Positions 56,201 to 63,859 of a DNA stretch of 64,000 nt are shown piece after piece. This stretch comes from Odontocerum albicorne. Lineage: Eukaryota; Arthropoda; Insecta; Trichoptera; Odontoceridae. The translations under genes and the position numbers were made by a program. The notes below the pieces were generated by a model. It was given only the letters and a program-made list of their open reading frames with translations. It was not told the origin of the DNA and did not search any database. The DNA lies in assembly GCA_949825065.1 (NCBI GenBank), contig OX463847.1, positions 40,644,831-40,708,830 on the forward strand, read 5' to 3'. Each line of letters begins with the position of its first letter. Position 1 is the first letter of the stretch.

Positions 56201-59200
56201 GTAAAGATTCTAGGTATTCCTCCATAATATATTTACGCATTGATTTAAAAAATAGTATTAATAATAATCAGAATTTATCGACTACGTCGTAAGTATTTTC
56301 TGAATATCGGACACAAATTCGCATTTAAACGCTGTGAGTGCCTCGATCTTGGGTCTTGACGATAGGTGAAAAGTATGCGGGAAGCGCGACACTATATTCG
56401 CATCTCACTTTTGCTTACGTCACTGAATAGCGAGGAGCGCAATTGTCTCCACCTCGCAAGTGTAAGCGACGCCCGAGTTAGCCCCCAACCCTGCCGCGCT
56501 GCAGTAGCTGTTGAGCTGGCAACGAGACTAGACCTACGCCCGTTCCGTGAGCGGTGCCAGATGGTTTTTTAATGTTTTCAGCAAATAAATCTCAATTATT
56601 ATAATTTTTAACTTCAATTATAATGAATTAAGGAAATTATCTATGAATGTTCTTATTTTTCCGATTTAAAATCGCTAATTTTTGATCGCGTACTCACTTC
56701 CCAACACCGGAACACGCGTTTCATTTTTATCACCGTAAGGGAAGGGTTAAAACGATTGAACATAAACTTAGCATTCTGAAATAAAGCGCATAACAGTGCA
56801 TGGAGTTTTCTTTATTGCAGATAAAATTCAAGGCTTGCCGTACCGAAAATAAATAAAAGCACATTGAATTTATTACCCATGTGAAATTTACTGCCGAGAA
56901 TATTACGGCCAAGTTAATATTTCAAGTCTTCAAAGAACTTAACGGATACTGAAATGGGTATCCTATTTGTCTAAAATACTATATTTTAATGTGATTAACT
57001 TGGAGTACTGTAAATATAACAACTTCAGCGACTGAGTAGTGGTATGCTTGTCTTTAGTTTTGTGATTAAAAGTTATGGATTGATTAATCTAGGGGATGGA
57101 ATCGAGTTTCTTAAACCGAAAATAGTAATTATAATTTTATATCATGACAATACGTAATTTAAATATTTATAACGGAACACCTCTGGCATGATTGCCAGTG
57201 GATAAAGGACTTGTTTAACGTTCATTTGTAAATCTAATTACAGGTCAAATTTAATAATGACGAAATTCAAAGGAACATGAAAATTATTAAATTTCGTTAT
57301 ACTGAATATGGGTGAAAAATTGAGTATTTCCGAATTGAAAGTTGTAAAAACACGTTTATTAAAAAAAATCATACAACGTTATTATTTCAACTATACAATT
57401 TTTATCTTGGCGGACATTTACAATTGAGTAAAGATTGTATGCCGTTCTCAGAGAACAATCAAATAAATCATGATCGAGGGTCTCCTTACCCATTTTATAC
57501 GTACATTTAGGGCTTTGTTTTTTATGGATTTTATAGAGGTAATGCTAATTTCAGACAGTGGCCTATTCTTATCCTGTATATGACATACAACATTCGTTTG
57601 AACAGGTGTATTTATGGAGCCAATGTTTAGCGGGTATTTTACCTGAATATTCCTGTAAGCAGGCCCTTATTGCTACTAGGCAACTCCCAGCCCTTTGACC
57701 AACTGGTAAGTAAACGGTTGGTCAAAGGCCTGGGAGTTGATGTTCTGGTAAGATAGTAAAATATTATGCATAGCTTCAGAAATAATCAAATAGCTGATTA
57801 CAGTTTATATCAAGTTTTCTGTCATTAAATACTTTGTTCTGAATTTAATTTCATTAAAATTATACACAATTTAAATGAAACGGATTATAGTTCGGAAATT
57901 CTAGGATGAGTCCTGTGACAGCTCACAAATTTGCCCCAGTTAAGTTAAACAAATATAATATGTGCACTATTTCAAAGACCCATTATACCTAGCAGATAGA
58001 GAGGCAAGTAACATTATTAACACGCTCAGTGCTAAAAACGCTCATAGGCGTTCATATAAACTTTAACTATAGTTCGGAAATTCTAGGATGAGTCGTGTGA
58101 CAGCTCACAAATTTGCCTCAATACAACCTTATGTAATGTATTTACCTAAATAATTTGCTATTTATTAGAATTGAGGCTTATATTAAAGTTGATAAAATTA
58201 TTAAAATTACTGAACATCGTTACAAGGTTGTATTGGGGCAAATTTGTGAGCTGTCACAGGACTCATCCTACATTTTCTGAACAATAATTCATCATTTTGT
58301 ATGGAATTAACTCAACTTTTATTATTTTCTATAAGGAAAAGTTTTAATTTAAAGTATTGTAGACATATAACATGATCAAAATGATAAGATTACTACAAAA
58401 AGATATGCATACCCTAAAAGGAAGAGACGATCGCGTCAATCACAATGAACAAGATAGACTCTAGAGTATGTTACATATTCAAAAAAATTACTTATGTCAT
58501 TAGTGACGGGTTATAACTGGTCGTTATATTTTTGTAGCTAAATGTGGGTTTACACTGGAAGTTAAGACAATACGATTGAGGTGCATAGCCGCGCGGTAAT
58601 GCATTGGACTTCCGTGCGAAAGGTCGTCGGTTCGAAGCCTGCGCTGTGCTACTCCCCTCGAACGACACTGGCCCTTTTTCCGCCTAGCGTTCGAGGGTAT
58701 AAGGATACATATGACTTCAGTCATACCTTAAAAAAATGACACTATATAAAATATTTTCCCCATTCCTCATACGTAATCAACGATTACTTTCAATTTAATT
58801 TATTTAATCTTTTCTTAAAAAAAATCTTCTCAATCACATTACGATTTGCTTTTCATTAATTACCTTAGGAATTATAGAATTAAGTTAATACTGGAAATTT
58901 TATCGACTTGTTTTTAGTATTTTCAAGTGGGCCTGTATTTTAATCTGTCCTAACCACAAACAATCCGTCATCTCTGATTACTTAACTAATTTAACTTGAG
59001 ACGTTTTATCTTTTATACTTGACAAAATGTAGCATGGTCCATGTGACAGTGCACAAATTTGTCCCAATGCGACTTTGTAACAACGTTCAGTAATTTTAAT
59101 TATTTTATCAACTTTTATTTAAGCCTCGATTCTAATAAACAGCAAGTTATTTAGGTAAATACATTACATAAAACTAACAATTATGACAAATTAATACATC

Positions 59201-62068
59201 TTGTTACAAATTAGCAAAAATGTGGCAGTTTTTTAAAATCAAATAACATTTGGTGACGTTTGTCAAAAGCAACTACGTTAGTCCGAATTGGCTAGGGATG
59301 GGGTATGCGATAATTGGATTTTCGATTTTTTTACACCTAAAATTAAATGTTCGTAATTAGTATTAATTCATAGTGGATCTTGGCCTATTTAAAGATAGAT
59401 ACAAATTATACAATACATTAGAAAGTCAGTATAGGGAAAATTAGGAATTAAAACGTCAGTTTAGAGAAAAACAGTTTTTCGATTTATAAAAAAACTATTC
59501 GATTTGTAAAAACACCGATTTTTTTACCCCATCCTTTTGAGACATGACATTTCAAATGTCACAGGGACCATCATCCTACATTTTTTCAAGTATACAAATA
59601 TTTTTTTTTAAATTTGGTTATCTCTTCAAACCAACAAAAAAACCATTATAGAGGCTTTAAATGAATACCAAACTAAAAATGTTTTTAAAAAAATTGAATA
59701 TCAAACTCAAAACCCCTGAGTTGAAAATCTTACCGTATGGGTCATGGAGGTTGGTGAAATATAACAAAGTCATTTTTAATCAGTTTAATTATGATTTATA
59801 TAATTTTTTATCTTTTCTATTTCACTAAGATTAATTTTGAATTTTCATCTATCGATAACATCTTTTATAACTTATTTTTTCGTTTATTTTCGTGATTATC
59901 TCTAATTTGATTTCTGATTAATCAAACTGTCAGCCTTATGAAATATGTCATTTTTAAAAACAGTAAAATTAAACAGAATGTTGAGAACTTAATTTGAGTG
60001 TTTTAATGAGAATCCAATATAAGAAGCCTTAAAAAGGTTTTTTTTATACCTAACCTAACCTAACCTAACCTTTCATTCTGGTGATTTCAAATGAATAAAT
60101 ATTTCAAATAATCTCGAGAGCATGGTTTACATTATTATGTAAAACATATCCTCTGTAAAAACCGTGATGTCGTAGTAAACAAAACACTAACTGCATATTT
60201 CATTCATTTATTTAATAAATAAATTGTTCAGAATAGATTAAAAAAGGCGGGGTCTGTGACGTGTAATAATGGTATATCTAGACGTGTTAGAGAGACGGGT
60301 GGCTTGTACAGTATTAGAAAGCACTTAATCACAACCCTGGGACGCTGGGACACAAGCTGAGACGACCAAGGTCTGAGTGAATGTGATGGAATACAAGTAG
60401 CCTGAACGAGTGGACTTGTTTTGCTAAATAATTAGTGTAAGAATTGTTATCTAGTTATAAGTAGTATGTAGGTGTTAATTATTTCTAAGATCTCATATAT
60501 TAAGATTGAATAAATAAAATAAAATGATATGTAGGAAAATAAGATTAAGTAAGTGCATAAATTATAACATATAATTAAGATTATTTAAGTAATAAATTTG
60601 TATATAGGTATAGCCTTGACAAATGTTTGTACAATAATTTACTTTGTTTAATAAAAAATAAAAAATCACAACCCTTTTTGAAAAATTTGTAATTGTTTAT
60701 GAACACTACACATACACTATAATCCAGCTAAAGCCAAATGTGTTACTAACACACATCGGCGGCTGATCTCGGGGTGCGTTGGTGCGCTGAGCCGGAGAAA
60801 TAATTCGTAATAACTAAATTATATATTCGCAAACATAACTTCCAAAAATATTTGTATAGATTAAATATGTATAAGAATACTTACAAATAATACGAATATT
60901 TCTATTTAAGTGAAAATTCAAAAAAAATTAAATTTTTTTTTTTTAATATAACTTTCAAATTGACCGGTCAAGTTTGCAAATTCATACTAGAGCTATCTCG
61001 AATATGCACCGGACGGAAACGCAGATTCATATAGGGCAGACAGAGACATACATTGATTCGATTTTTTTTTTGCTTTAAAGCAATAATAATAGGACAATCG
61101 ATATATGTGTTCATTAATATAAAAAATATATACATTTAGTGTAAGGATAGTAAGGGGGAGACTATTTCCATAAGATTAGGTTATTCCCCACATCTGGAAA
61201 CATATTTGGTAAGAAGACCGCAAGAAACTTTCTAATGGAATACGACTTTCAAAAAAACATTTATAGAATTTCCGATATGCCATAGAAACACATTCGGCTT
61301 TTGTTAAATAAATTCGCCAGATATTTTTACATGAAAGAGTTAGTAATAAATAAATACACTTAATATTATATTATTTATAGTCAAAGTATTGATATTGTGG
61401 AGGTTTAAAGACATTGTAATTTGTTTTATCAAACACTTTATTCCACTTTTTGTGACGGTATAACCTTACCGGTTTCAAGGCTTCACCTCATCATCAGAGG
61501 AGCACAAACAAGACTGAATTCTGTTCGAACTGATACCGACATATACGCTTCTAACGGGTAACATTCTGGTTAGGGGTGTGAGTGGAGGGAGAGAGGAGAC
61601 AATATATGTGTTTGCCAGATATTCACCCCGATGCACTGACTTAGAAATTTCTAGGGCATCTAATCTGTCCAATTTATATATCAGTAGTAACTGAAATAAA
61701 TTGGACAGATTAGAAACCCTAGATATTTCTAAGTCGGGAGGAACATCTAACAAACACATATATTCCCACCGCCGAGATTGTCTCCTCCTTCCCTCCACCC
61801 ATAGTCCCCAACCCAATTGTTTACCGTTAGAACCGTGTATGTCGGTACCAGTTCGAAAAGAATTCGGTCTTGTTTGTGCTTCCCTGATGATAAGGTGAAA
61901 GCCTTGAAAATGGTAGGGTTATACCGTTATAAAAAGTGGAATAAACAGAGTTTAATAAAACAAATTACAACACTAAGCATTAGTAAAAAAAATTAAATTA
62001 AAAAACAACTTACAAGTATCGGCGGCAGCGAAACCAACAAAGACCGTAATGATGAGAAGTAGCTTCAT
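46965..62068 (-). CDS. gene B: secreted six-cysteine protein, unknown family (4 exons, 291 aa)
   Basis: Minus-strand join 62068-62014, 52262-52039, 49167-48888, 47281-46965 (876 nt). All introns are GT-AG with phases 1, 0, 1, and exon boundaries fall at the same residues as in gene A. Exon 1 encodes the signal peptide MKLLLIITVFVGFAAADT. The mature protein shares with gene A the SFWLIPKTLTDALLDGW block (39-54), IPPSDVEGHGIPYDFKNFPV (94-113), YWTS, GEGIWLKSGNSFTKVPT, TPYTWQNCIPNM, CEDAQPYFLL, IGLGWQFNGRT and YGVISIHTYFVEKPWTIPCD. Cysteines 70, 78, 182, 200, 252 and 278 correspond to those of gene A. NMT at 193 is a possible N-glycosylation site. Family not recognised. The paralogues face each other, so an inverted duplication is likely. 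The product ends VVPLPTP and lacks the gene A C-terminal extension. Confidence 0.87.
47320..47720 (-). mobile_element. LINE RT fragment in gene B intron 3
   Basis: Minus strand: CKMKTLIVDQLNNLTERTFL, GGFEKLNKFVYLKKFEI and, near the end, TASDQSVWKKIIQKAKTLHE. The last is the terminal DRxxWRxxVxxAKxLHGL pattern of a LINE. Confidence 0.75.
47876..48814 (-). mobile_element. internally deleted mariner (939 bp) in gene B intron 3
   Basis: Imperfect TIRs (CGTGGGTCGTCCAGAAAGTA and CTAGGTACGTCCAGAAAGTA) flanked by TA (47874-47875, 48815-48816). The minus strand keeps MVLIHDNAQPLTSARTQREL with the second catalytic Asp, and HPPYSPDLALSGFHLF, where the third catalytic Asp is replaced by Gly. The N-terminal half is largely missing. 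Non-autonomous. Confidence 0.87.
48888..49167 (-). CDS. gene B exon 3
   Basis: Acceptor atgattttcag|ATTCCACC, donor ATGG|gtaggt. Residues 94-186. Confidence 0.92.
49440..49680 (-). other. unexplained coding-like block in gene B intron 2
   Basis: GC is higher than in the surrounding intron. One frame gives GRILQAFGYKARGKYQMEEP, LGKVLGYSFQETLHMAKYNL and an Asp/Asn-rich end DDPYDDDNQKRGNNQDDYG that runs straight into GTAAGA, a good 5' splice site. An overlapping frame is also open. I recognise no domain. It may be an exon of another gene, an old processed insertion or a retroelement piece. Confidence 0.3.
49875..50480 (+). mobile_element. CR1/Jockey-like LINE 3' end, best copy, in gene B intron 2
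   Basis: Open frame to 50168 with TPSYLAENFQRLSNHGLALR, VHRSSFFTSSFTVHAVRLWN and LACFKKRLKKLLISSQ, the RT C-terminus. The 3' UTR then runs to GGTTGGAAGAGATTGCCGCC, TGGCAATAAGCCCACC and a TAAATAAATAAA tail. The TTGCC-GCCT-GGCAA hairpin is perfect. It reads antisense to gene B. Confidence 0.9.
50481..51710. other. gene B intron 2, partly GC-rich stretch
   Basis: AT-rich except 51040-51370, which has GC-rich blocks with the repeated phrase GTTCAATGRCCGAGC (51193, 51249). A downstream AATAAA (51421) raises the possibility of a solo LTR, but I could not fix paired ends. Confidence 0.3.
51711..51995. repeat. long inverted repeat (285 bp) beside gene B exon 2
   Basis: Arms of about 135 bp, from ATATCGATAGTCCTGTTCAT to the centre near ATAGATTTTATCAACATCTA, and the complementary return ending GATCGATAT. 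Only scattered mismatches. It starts 43 nt inside intron 2 from the exon 2 donor. Confidence 0.9.
52039..52262 (-). CDS. gene B exon 2
   Basis: Acceptor gttttcag|CAAAATGG, donor GCT|gtaagtg. Residues 19-93; WLEFRVKYSNS corresponds to WTDLRIKFQYS of gene A. Confidence 0.9.
52340..52590 (-). pseudogene. possible decayed cysteine-rich (clip-like) exon in gene B intron 1
   Basis: A ttttttcag acceptor-like site at about 52585 precedes a GC-richer block reading LLTCSEQELGEPGTTCQNGE then CC. After an apparent frameshift it reads AAVPDMSNILDCRELDLWNA then QCCPGG. The GEPGT-C pattern and a terminal CCP recall insect clip domains, but spacing is irregular and the reading frame cannot join gene B exon 1. 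Low confidence. Confidence 0.25.
52620..52695 (+). mobile_element. LINE tail, very short copy
   Basis: GGAAGAGTTGGCCGCCAAGC, AATAAGCCCGCCAGATTG and ATAAAAGTGTTAAATATA: the terminal 70 bp of the CR1/Jockey-like family. Confidence 0.7.
52696..53279. other. gene B intron 1, AT-rich, nothing seen
   Basis: No coding bias and no repeat assigned. Confidence 0.5.
53280..54785 (+). mobile_element. R1-family element, interrupted and internally duplicated
   Basis: R1 sequence runs from 53283 (GTCGATTGGAGCGTGG) through CAACAAACCCAGA (53678-53690), resumes at about 54695 (TGTGTATGTCCAAATTAAAT) and ends with TTTCTTGTCATGTGTGAAAT plus TAAA tail. Between the two R1 parts is an inserted stretch of about 440 bp (from 54253) with a short frame RSLDTRRQRYLRFSKAAL, perhaps from another retroelement. 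The first part plus some of the insert is tandemly duplicated. Confidence 0.65.
53310..54429. repeat. 560-bp tandem duplication
   Basis: Copy 1 about 53310-53870, copy 2 about 53871-54429. I see one 1-bp indel (tttttt/ttttt near 53389/53949) and a C/T change (cctcg/ccttg). Both copies contain the same 64-codon frame. A recent event or assembly artefact. Confidence 0.93.
54930..55035 (-). mobile_element. LINE RT fragment adjoining a minisatellite
   Basis: TCATCAATCTTCCTTTTCCT, CACACACCTATCACTTCAGT and ATTAATTTTCTCCATATATC read on the minus strand as decayed LINE codons leading into the VLSKMK..ALRWFG segment. Confidence 0.5.
55036..55495 (-). repeat. minisatellite, 46-54 bp x 9, derived from LINE RT codons
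   Basis: Nine copies of AATCATCTTAACGCTTCATT plus TTTCATTTTACTTAACANGT plus CAAAATTCC. On the minus strand a unit encodes NFDVLSKMKNEALR, a stop in place of W, then FG. That corresponds to VLSKMKKGALRWFG of the LINE fragment at 38860-39060. The earliest copies lack an 8-bp duplication present in later ones. Confidence 0.9.
55500..56115. other. gene B intron 1, AT-rich, nothing seen
   Basis: No coding bias or assigned repeat. Confidence 0.5.
56120..56746 (+). mobile_element. TTAA-flanked MITE (627 bp)
   Basis: It lies exactly between TTAA sites (56116-56119, 56747-56750). Ends CCTTTCCTTCCCGGTGTTGG and, inverted, CCCTTCCCTTACGG, with CCCAACACCGG repeated inverted near the right end. The GC-rich interior (56330-56560) contains a 68-codon frame but no transposase motif. 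TTAA preference and CCY ends suggest piggyBac-like mobilisation. A partial relative is at 657-1166. Confidence 0.75.
56751..57680. other. gene B intron 1, no gene seen
   Basis: AT-rich. The patch at 57025-57110 (GCGACTGAGTAGTGGTATGC) may be a decayed SINE head. Confidence 0.45.
57681..57739. repeat. hairpin, 23-bp arms
   Basis: CAACTCCCAGCCCTTTGACC plus AAC, and its complement with a single mismatch, around a 13-nt loop. Confidence 0.9.
57891..57945 (+). mobile_element. MITE terminus, half copy
   Basis: AGTTCGGAAATTCTAGGATG, AGTCCTGTGACAGCTCACAA and ATTTGCCCCA equal the left end of the element at 58072. No second end nearby in the expected orientation. Confidence 0.75.
58072..58282. mobile_element. 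MITE with about 60-bp TIRs
   Basis: GTTCGGAAATTCTAGGATGA at the left and, inverted, GTTCAGAAAATGTAGGATGA at the right; both continue through GTGACAGCTCACAAATTTGC and CAATACAACCTT. An AT-rich core of about 90 bp codes for nothing. Family of transposase not identified. Confidence 0.85.
58575..58735 (+). mobile_element. tRNA-like SINE of a second type
   Basis: TAGCCGCGCGGTAATGCATT (A-box side) and GTCGGTTCGAAGCCTGCG (B box) are followed by CTCGAACGACACTGGCCC and a short 3' part ATAAGGATACATATGACTTC. The head differs from the main SINE family. Confidence 0.65.
59027..59215 (-). mobile_element. MITE copy, diverged and inverted
   Basis: AATGTAGCATGGTCCATGTG, ACAGTGCACAAATTTGTCCC and AACAACGTTCAGTAATTTTA match the reverse complement of 58120-58282. 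One end is lost. Another isolated terminus lies at about 59550-59590 (TGTCACAGGGACCATCATCC). Confidence 0.7.
59216..60045. other. gene B intron 1, AT-rich
   Basis: No gene seen; only the isolated MITE terminus at 59550-59590. Confidence 0.45.
60049..60070. repeat. short (CCTAA)n, insect telomere-type repeat
   Basis: Four full CCTAA units plus CC. (TTAGG)n is the canonical insect telomere repeat. This tract is far too short to be a telomere. Confidence 0.8.
60071..60756. other. gene B intron 1, possible LINE 3' UTR
   Basis: The stretch at 60270-60660 has mixed composition and ends in ATAAAAAATAAAAAATC, like a retroelement tail, but contains no readable codons. Confidence 0.3.
60757..60803. 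repeat. dispersed GC-rich motif
   Basis: CGGCGGCTGATCTCGGGGTG and TTGGTGCGCTGAGCCGG correspond to the block at 2045-2102. Confidence 0.55.
61454..61497 (-). other. hammerhead-like core, left arm
   Basis: On the minus strand: CTGATGA (61497-61491, canonical), GAGG/CCTT stem, GAAAC, CGGTA/TACCG stem, GTC (61456-61454). More canonical than the 4258 copy. Confidence 0.35.
61884..61930 (+). other. hammerhead-like core, right arm, decayed
   Basis: CTGATGA (61884-61890), AAGG/CCTT stem, GAAA (61906-61909), GGTA/TACC stem and GTT instead of GTC. Less complete than the left arm. Confidence 0.25.
62014..62068 (-). CDS. gene B exon 1 (signal peptide)
   Basis: Starts at the ATG ending at 62068; donor ACTT|gtaagt. 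55 nt, residues 1-18 plus one base. Confidence 0.87.
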
Positions 62069-62102
62069 ATTAGAGTGTGCCTAAACCCGAGAAGTTTACT
62101 CA

Positions 62103-62109
62103 TTTTATA
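62103..62109 (-). promoter_or_regulatory. putative TATA box of gene B
   Basis: TATAAAA on the minus strand, ending 34 nt before the ATG. The position parallels gene A. Confidence 0.55.
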
Positions 62110-62549
62110 TTAATTTCAAGATATAAAGTTAATTATGATAATACAATACAAAAACAACACAATAGAGAAGATAACACAACACAGTGTTACGCTGGTGGCA
62201 GATCACGCAGCGATAAAGACTCATTTGGGGTTTGTTATTGTGGACGAATTTATTATGGAAATATGAAATATTTAAGCAAATTCATATTCTACATGTTGTC
62301 AGGGGTACGAAATTAAAATTGACCCTTTGTCTTTTGATATCTTTGAAAATTAATCAAAATTTTATTTATTTTACAACAAATAATTATTGTTAGAAGGAGC
62401 AAATAGATATCATTATTTTGATTAGTCATATTTTTTATTTATTTATTTATTATTTTCTCAAAACCGGCTTGGCACAATTACTTTGAAAAATACAAGAAAT
62501 GTTAGCATTAAAAATAAAGAAAAATTATAAAGAATAAAAAATATATATA
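62110..62549. other. upstream region of gene B
   Basis: AT-rich; no coding bias. The mariner at 62550 caps it, so the proximal upstream region of gene B is under 450 bp. Confidence 0.5.
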
Positions 62550-63491
62550 CGAGGCATATCCAGAAAGTAAGTGTACTGAATTTTTGTAGGTTACAATTTT
62601 TTTTATTTAAACAAAAAAATTACGTGGTTACCGTAGTACATATGTAAGCTATTTTTCGACATAGTCGCCATTCCTCTCAATGCAGGTGGTGAAGCGGGGT
62701 ATCAACTTTTTGATGCCTTCCTCGAAGTAGTTTCCCGCCAACCCCTCCGTCCACTTCTTCAACTCCTCCTCGTCGGTTGAAAACCTTTTTCCACCCATGT
62801 GCAGCTTCAGGGAGGTAAAGAGATAGTAATCTGAAGTGCTAGGTCAGGGGAATGCGCGGAATGGTTCAGGACATCCTATTTAAACGAGGCGAGCAGTTCC
62901 TTCGTGGCGTTGGCCGTGTGTGGTCTGGCATTGTCGTGCAGCAGGCAGACTCCCAGCATGCCTCTCCTCTTGTTCTGAATCGCCCTCCGCAATTTTTTTA
63001 GGGTCTCACAGTATCTTGCAGAGTTGATGGTCTCCCCTTGAGGCATATATTCAATTAAAATTATGCCTTGACAGTCCCAAAACACGGATGCCATGATTTT
63101 CTTGGCTGAAATTGTGGTTGTGAACTTTTTGGCGGGGGGTGAAGAGGTGTGACGTGACTTTTTTAAACTCGCGACACCACTTGTACACACTCGTACGATT
63201 CATAGCTTTATCACCATATGCAGTTTTCACCTCATTATAAACCTCAACCGGAGGTTTTCCCTTCCAAACGAGATAACGGATGACGCCGCGTATTTCGCAC
63301 TTGGCGGGAGATTGGATTGACATTTTTCACAAAACGTGTTGTCGCGTCGACACTTCTCAACGTACTGACCTCGAACCGGTCTCGTTGCGGAGGGGAAGGG
63401 TCAGGCTACACGGAAGTGTAGCCAACATGTCGAAAATAAAATCCATCCGGTCGTGAGAGCCTCAGTACACTTACTTTCTGGATACGCATAG
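62550..63491 (-). mobile_element. internally deleted mariner (942 bp) upstream of gene B
   Basis: TIRs CGAGGCATATCCAGAAAGTA and, inverted, CTATGCGTATCCAGAAAGTA, flanked by TA (62548-62549, 63492-63493). The transposase starts MSIQSPAKCEIRGVIRYLVW and keeps GKPPVEVYNEVKTAYGDKAM plus VYKWCREFKK (DNA-binding region). It then jumps to the central part (ISAKKIMASVFWDCQGI) and CLLHDNARPHTANATKELL. The first catalytic Asp region is deleted and the third is frameshifted. Same family as 43145-44089. Confidence 0.9.
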
Positions 63492-63574
63492 TACATATAA
63501 AATAAAAAATAATGTATAGGCATACATATGATATATACACACATATATTCAAAGTCACTTAAGTACGTTGATGA

Positions 63575-63750
63575 GTGCTTTCTAACGCACTCAATCTTAG
63601 AAGAAAATTTACTTTTGCTTTTGGTAATGTGATATGAAATATATTATGTCAATATCCGAAGCAGTCCCGTTCAAAAGAGTTAAGGTCCTTCCAACAGGCA
63701 TAGCGGCTGGAAGACCCATTCTTGCATATGTTATTGAGAACAGTTAATAT
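63575..63750. repeat. duplicated segment right of the mariner (copy 2)
   Basis: Counterpart of 44130-44330: GTGCTTTCTAACGCACTCAA, GTGATATGAAAT, GCAGTCCCGTTCAAAA, CCTTCCAACAGGC and TTGAGAACAGTT. Confidence 0.75.
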
Positions 63751-63859
63751 GACCGACCAACCACTCGAGACCATTTTCATGACGCACTTTCTCTAGATTG
63801 TTGAAAGGTTTACTGGCATGGAAACCTTCAACGGATTTCTTAAATTAAGCGACATATGT

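Larger units (their letters stand above)
61414..61970. mobile_element. large foldback element (557 bp) beside gene B exon 1
   Basis: Two arms of about 265 bp (61414-61676, 61697-61970) pair around a spacer of about 20 nt. Outer ends TTGTAATTTGTTTTATYAAA and the CCGGTTTCAAGGC block are shared with 4149-4347. The interior contains a GC-rich section with GGAGGGAGAGAGGAGACAAT. It starts 43 nt inside intron 1. Confidence 0.88.

Noticed and set aside
56366..56572. 68-codon GC-rich frame
   Set aside because: It is inside the TTAA-flanked MITE and not kept open in the related copy at 657-1166.
60049..60070. Telomere or subtelomeric boundary
   Set aside because: Only about four CCTAA units, inside a gene intron with ordinary sequence on both sides.
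61475..61898. 113- and 65-codon frames near gene B exon 1
   Set aside because: They lie in the two arms of the foldback element and mirror each other; no gene-like features.
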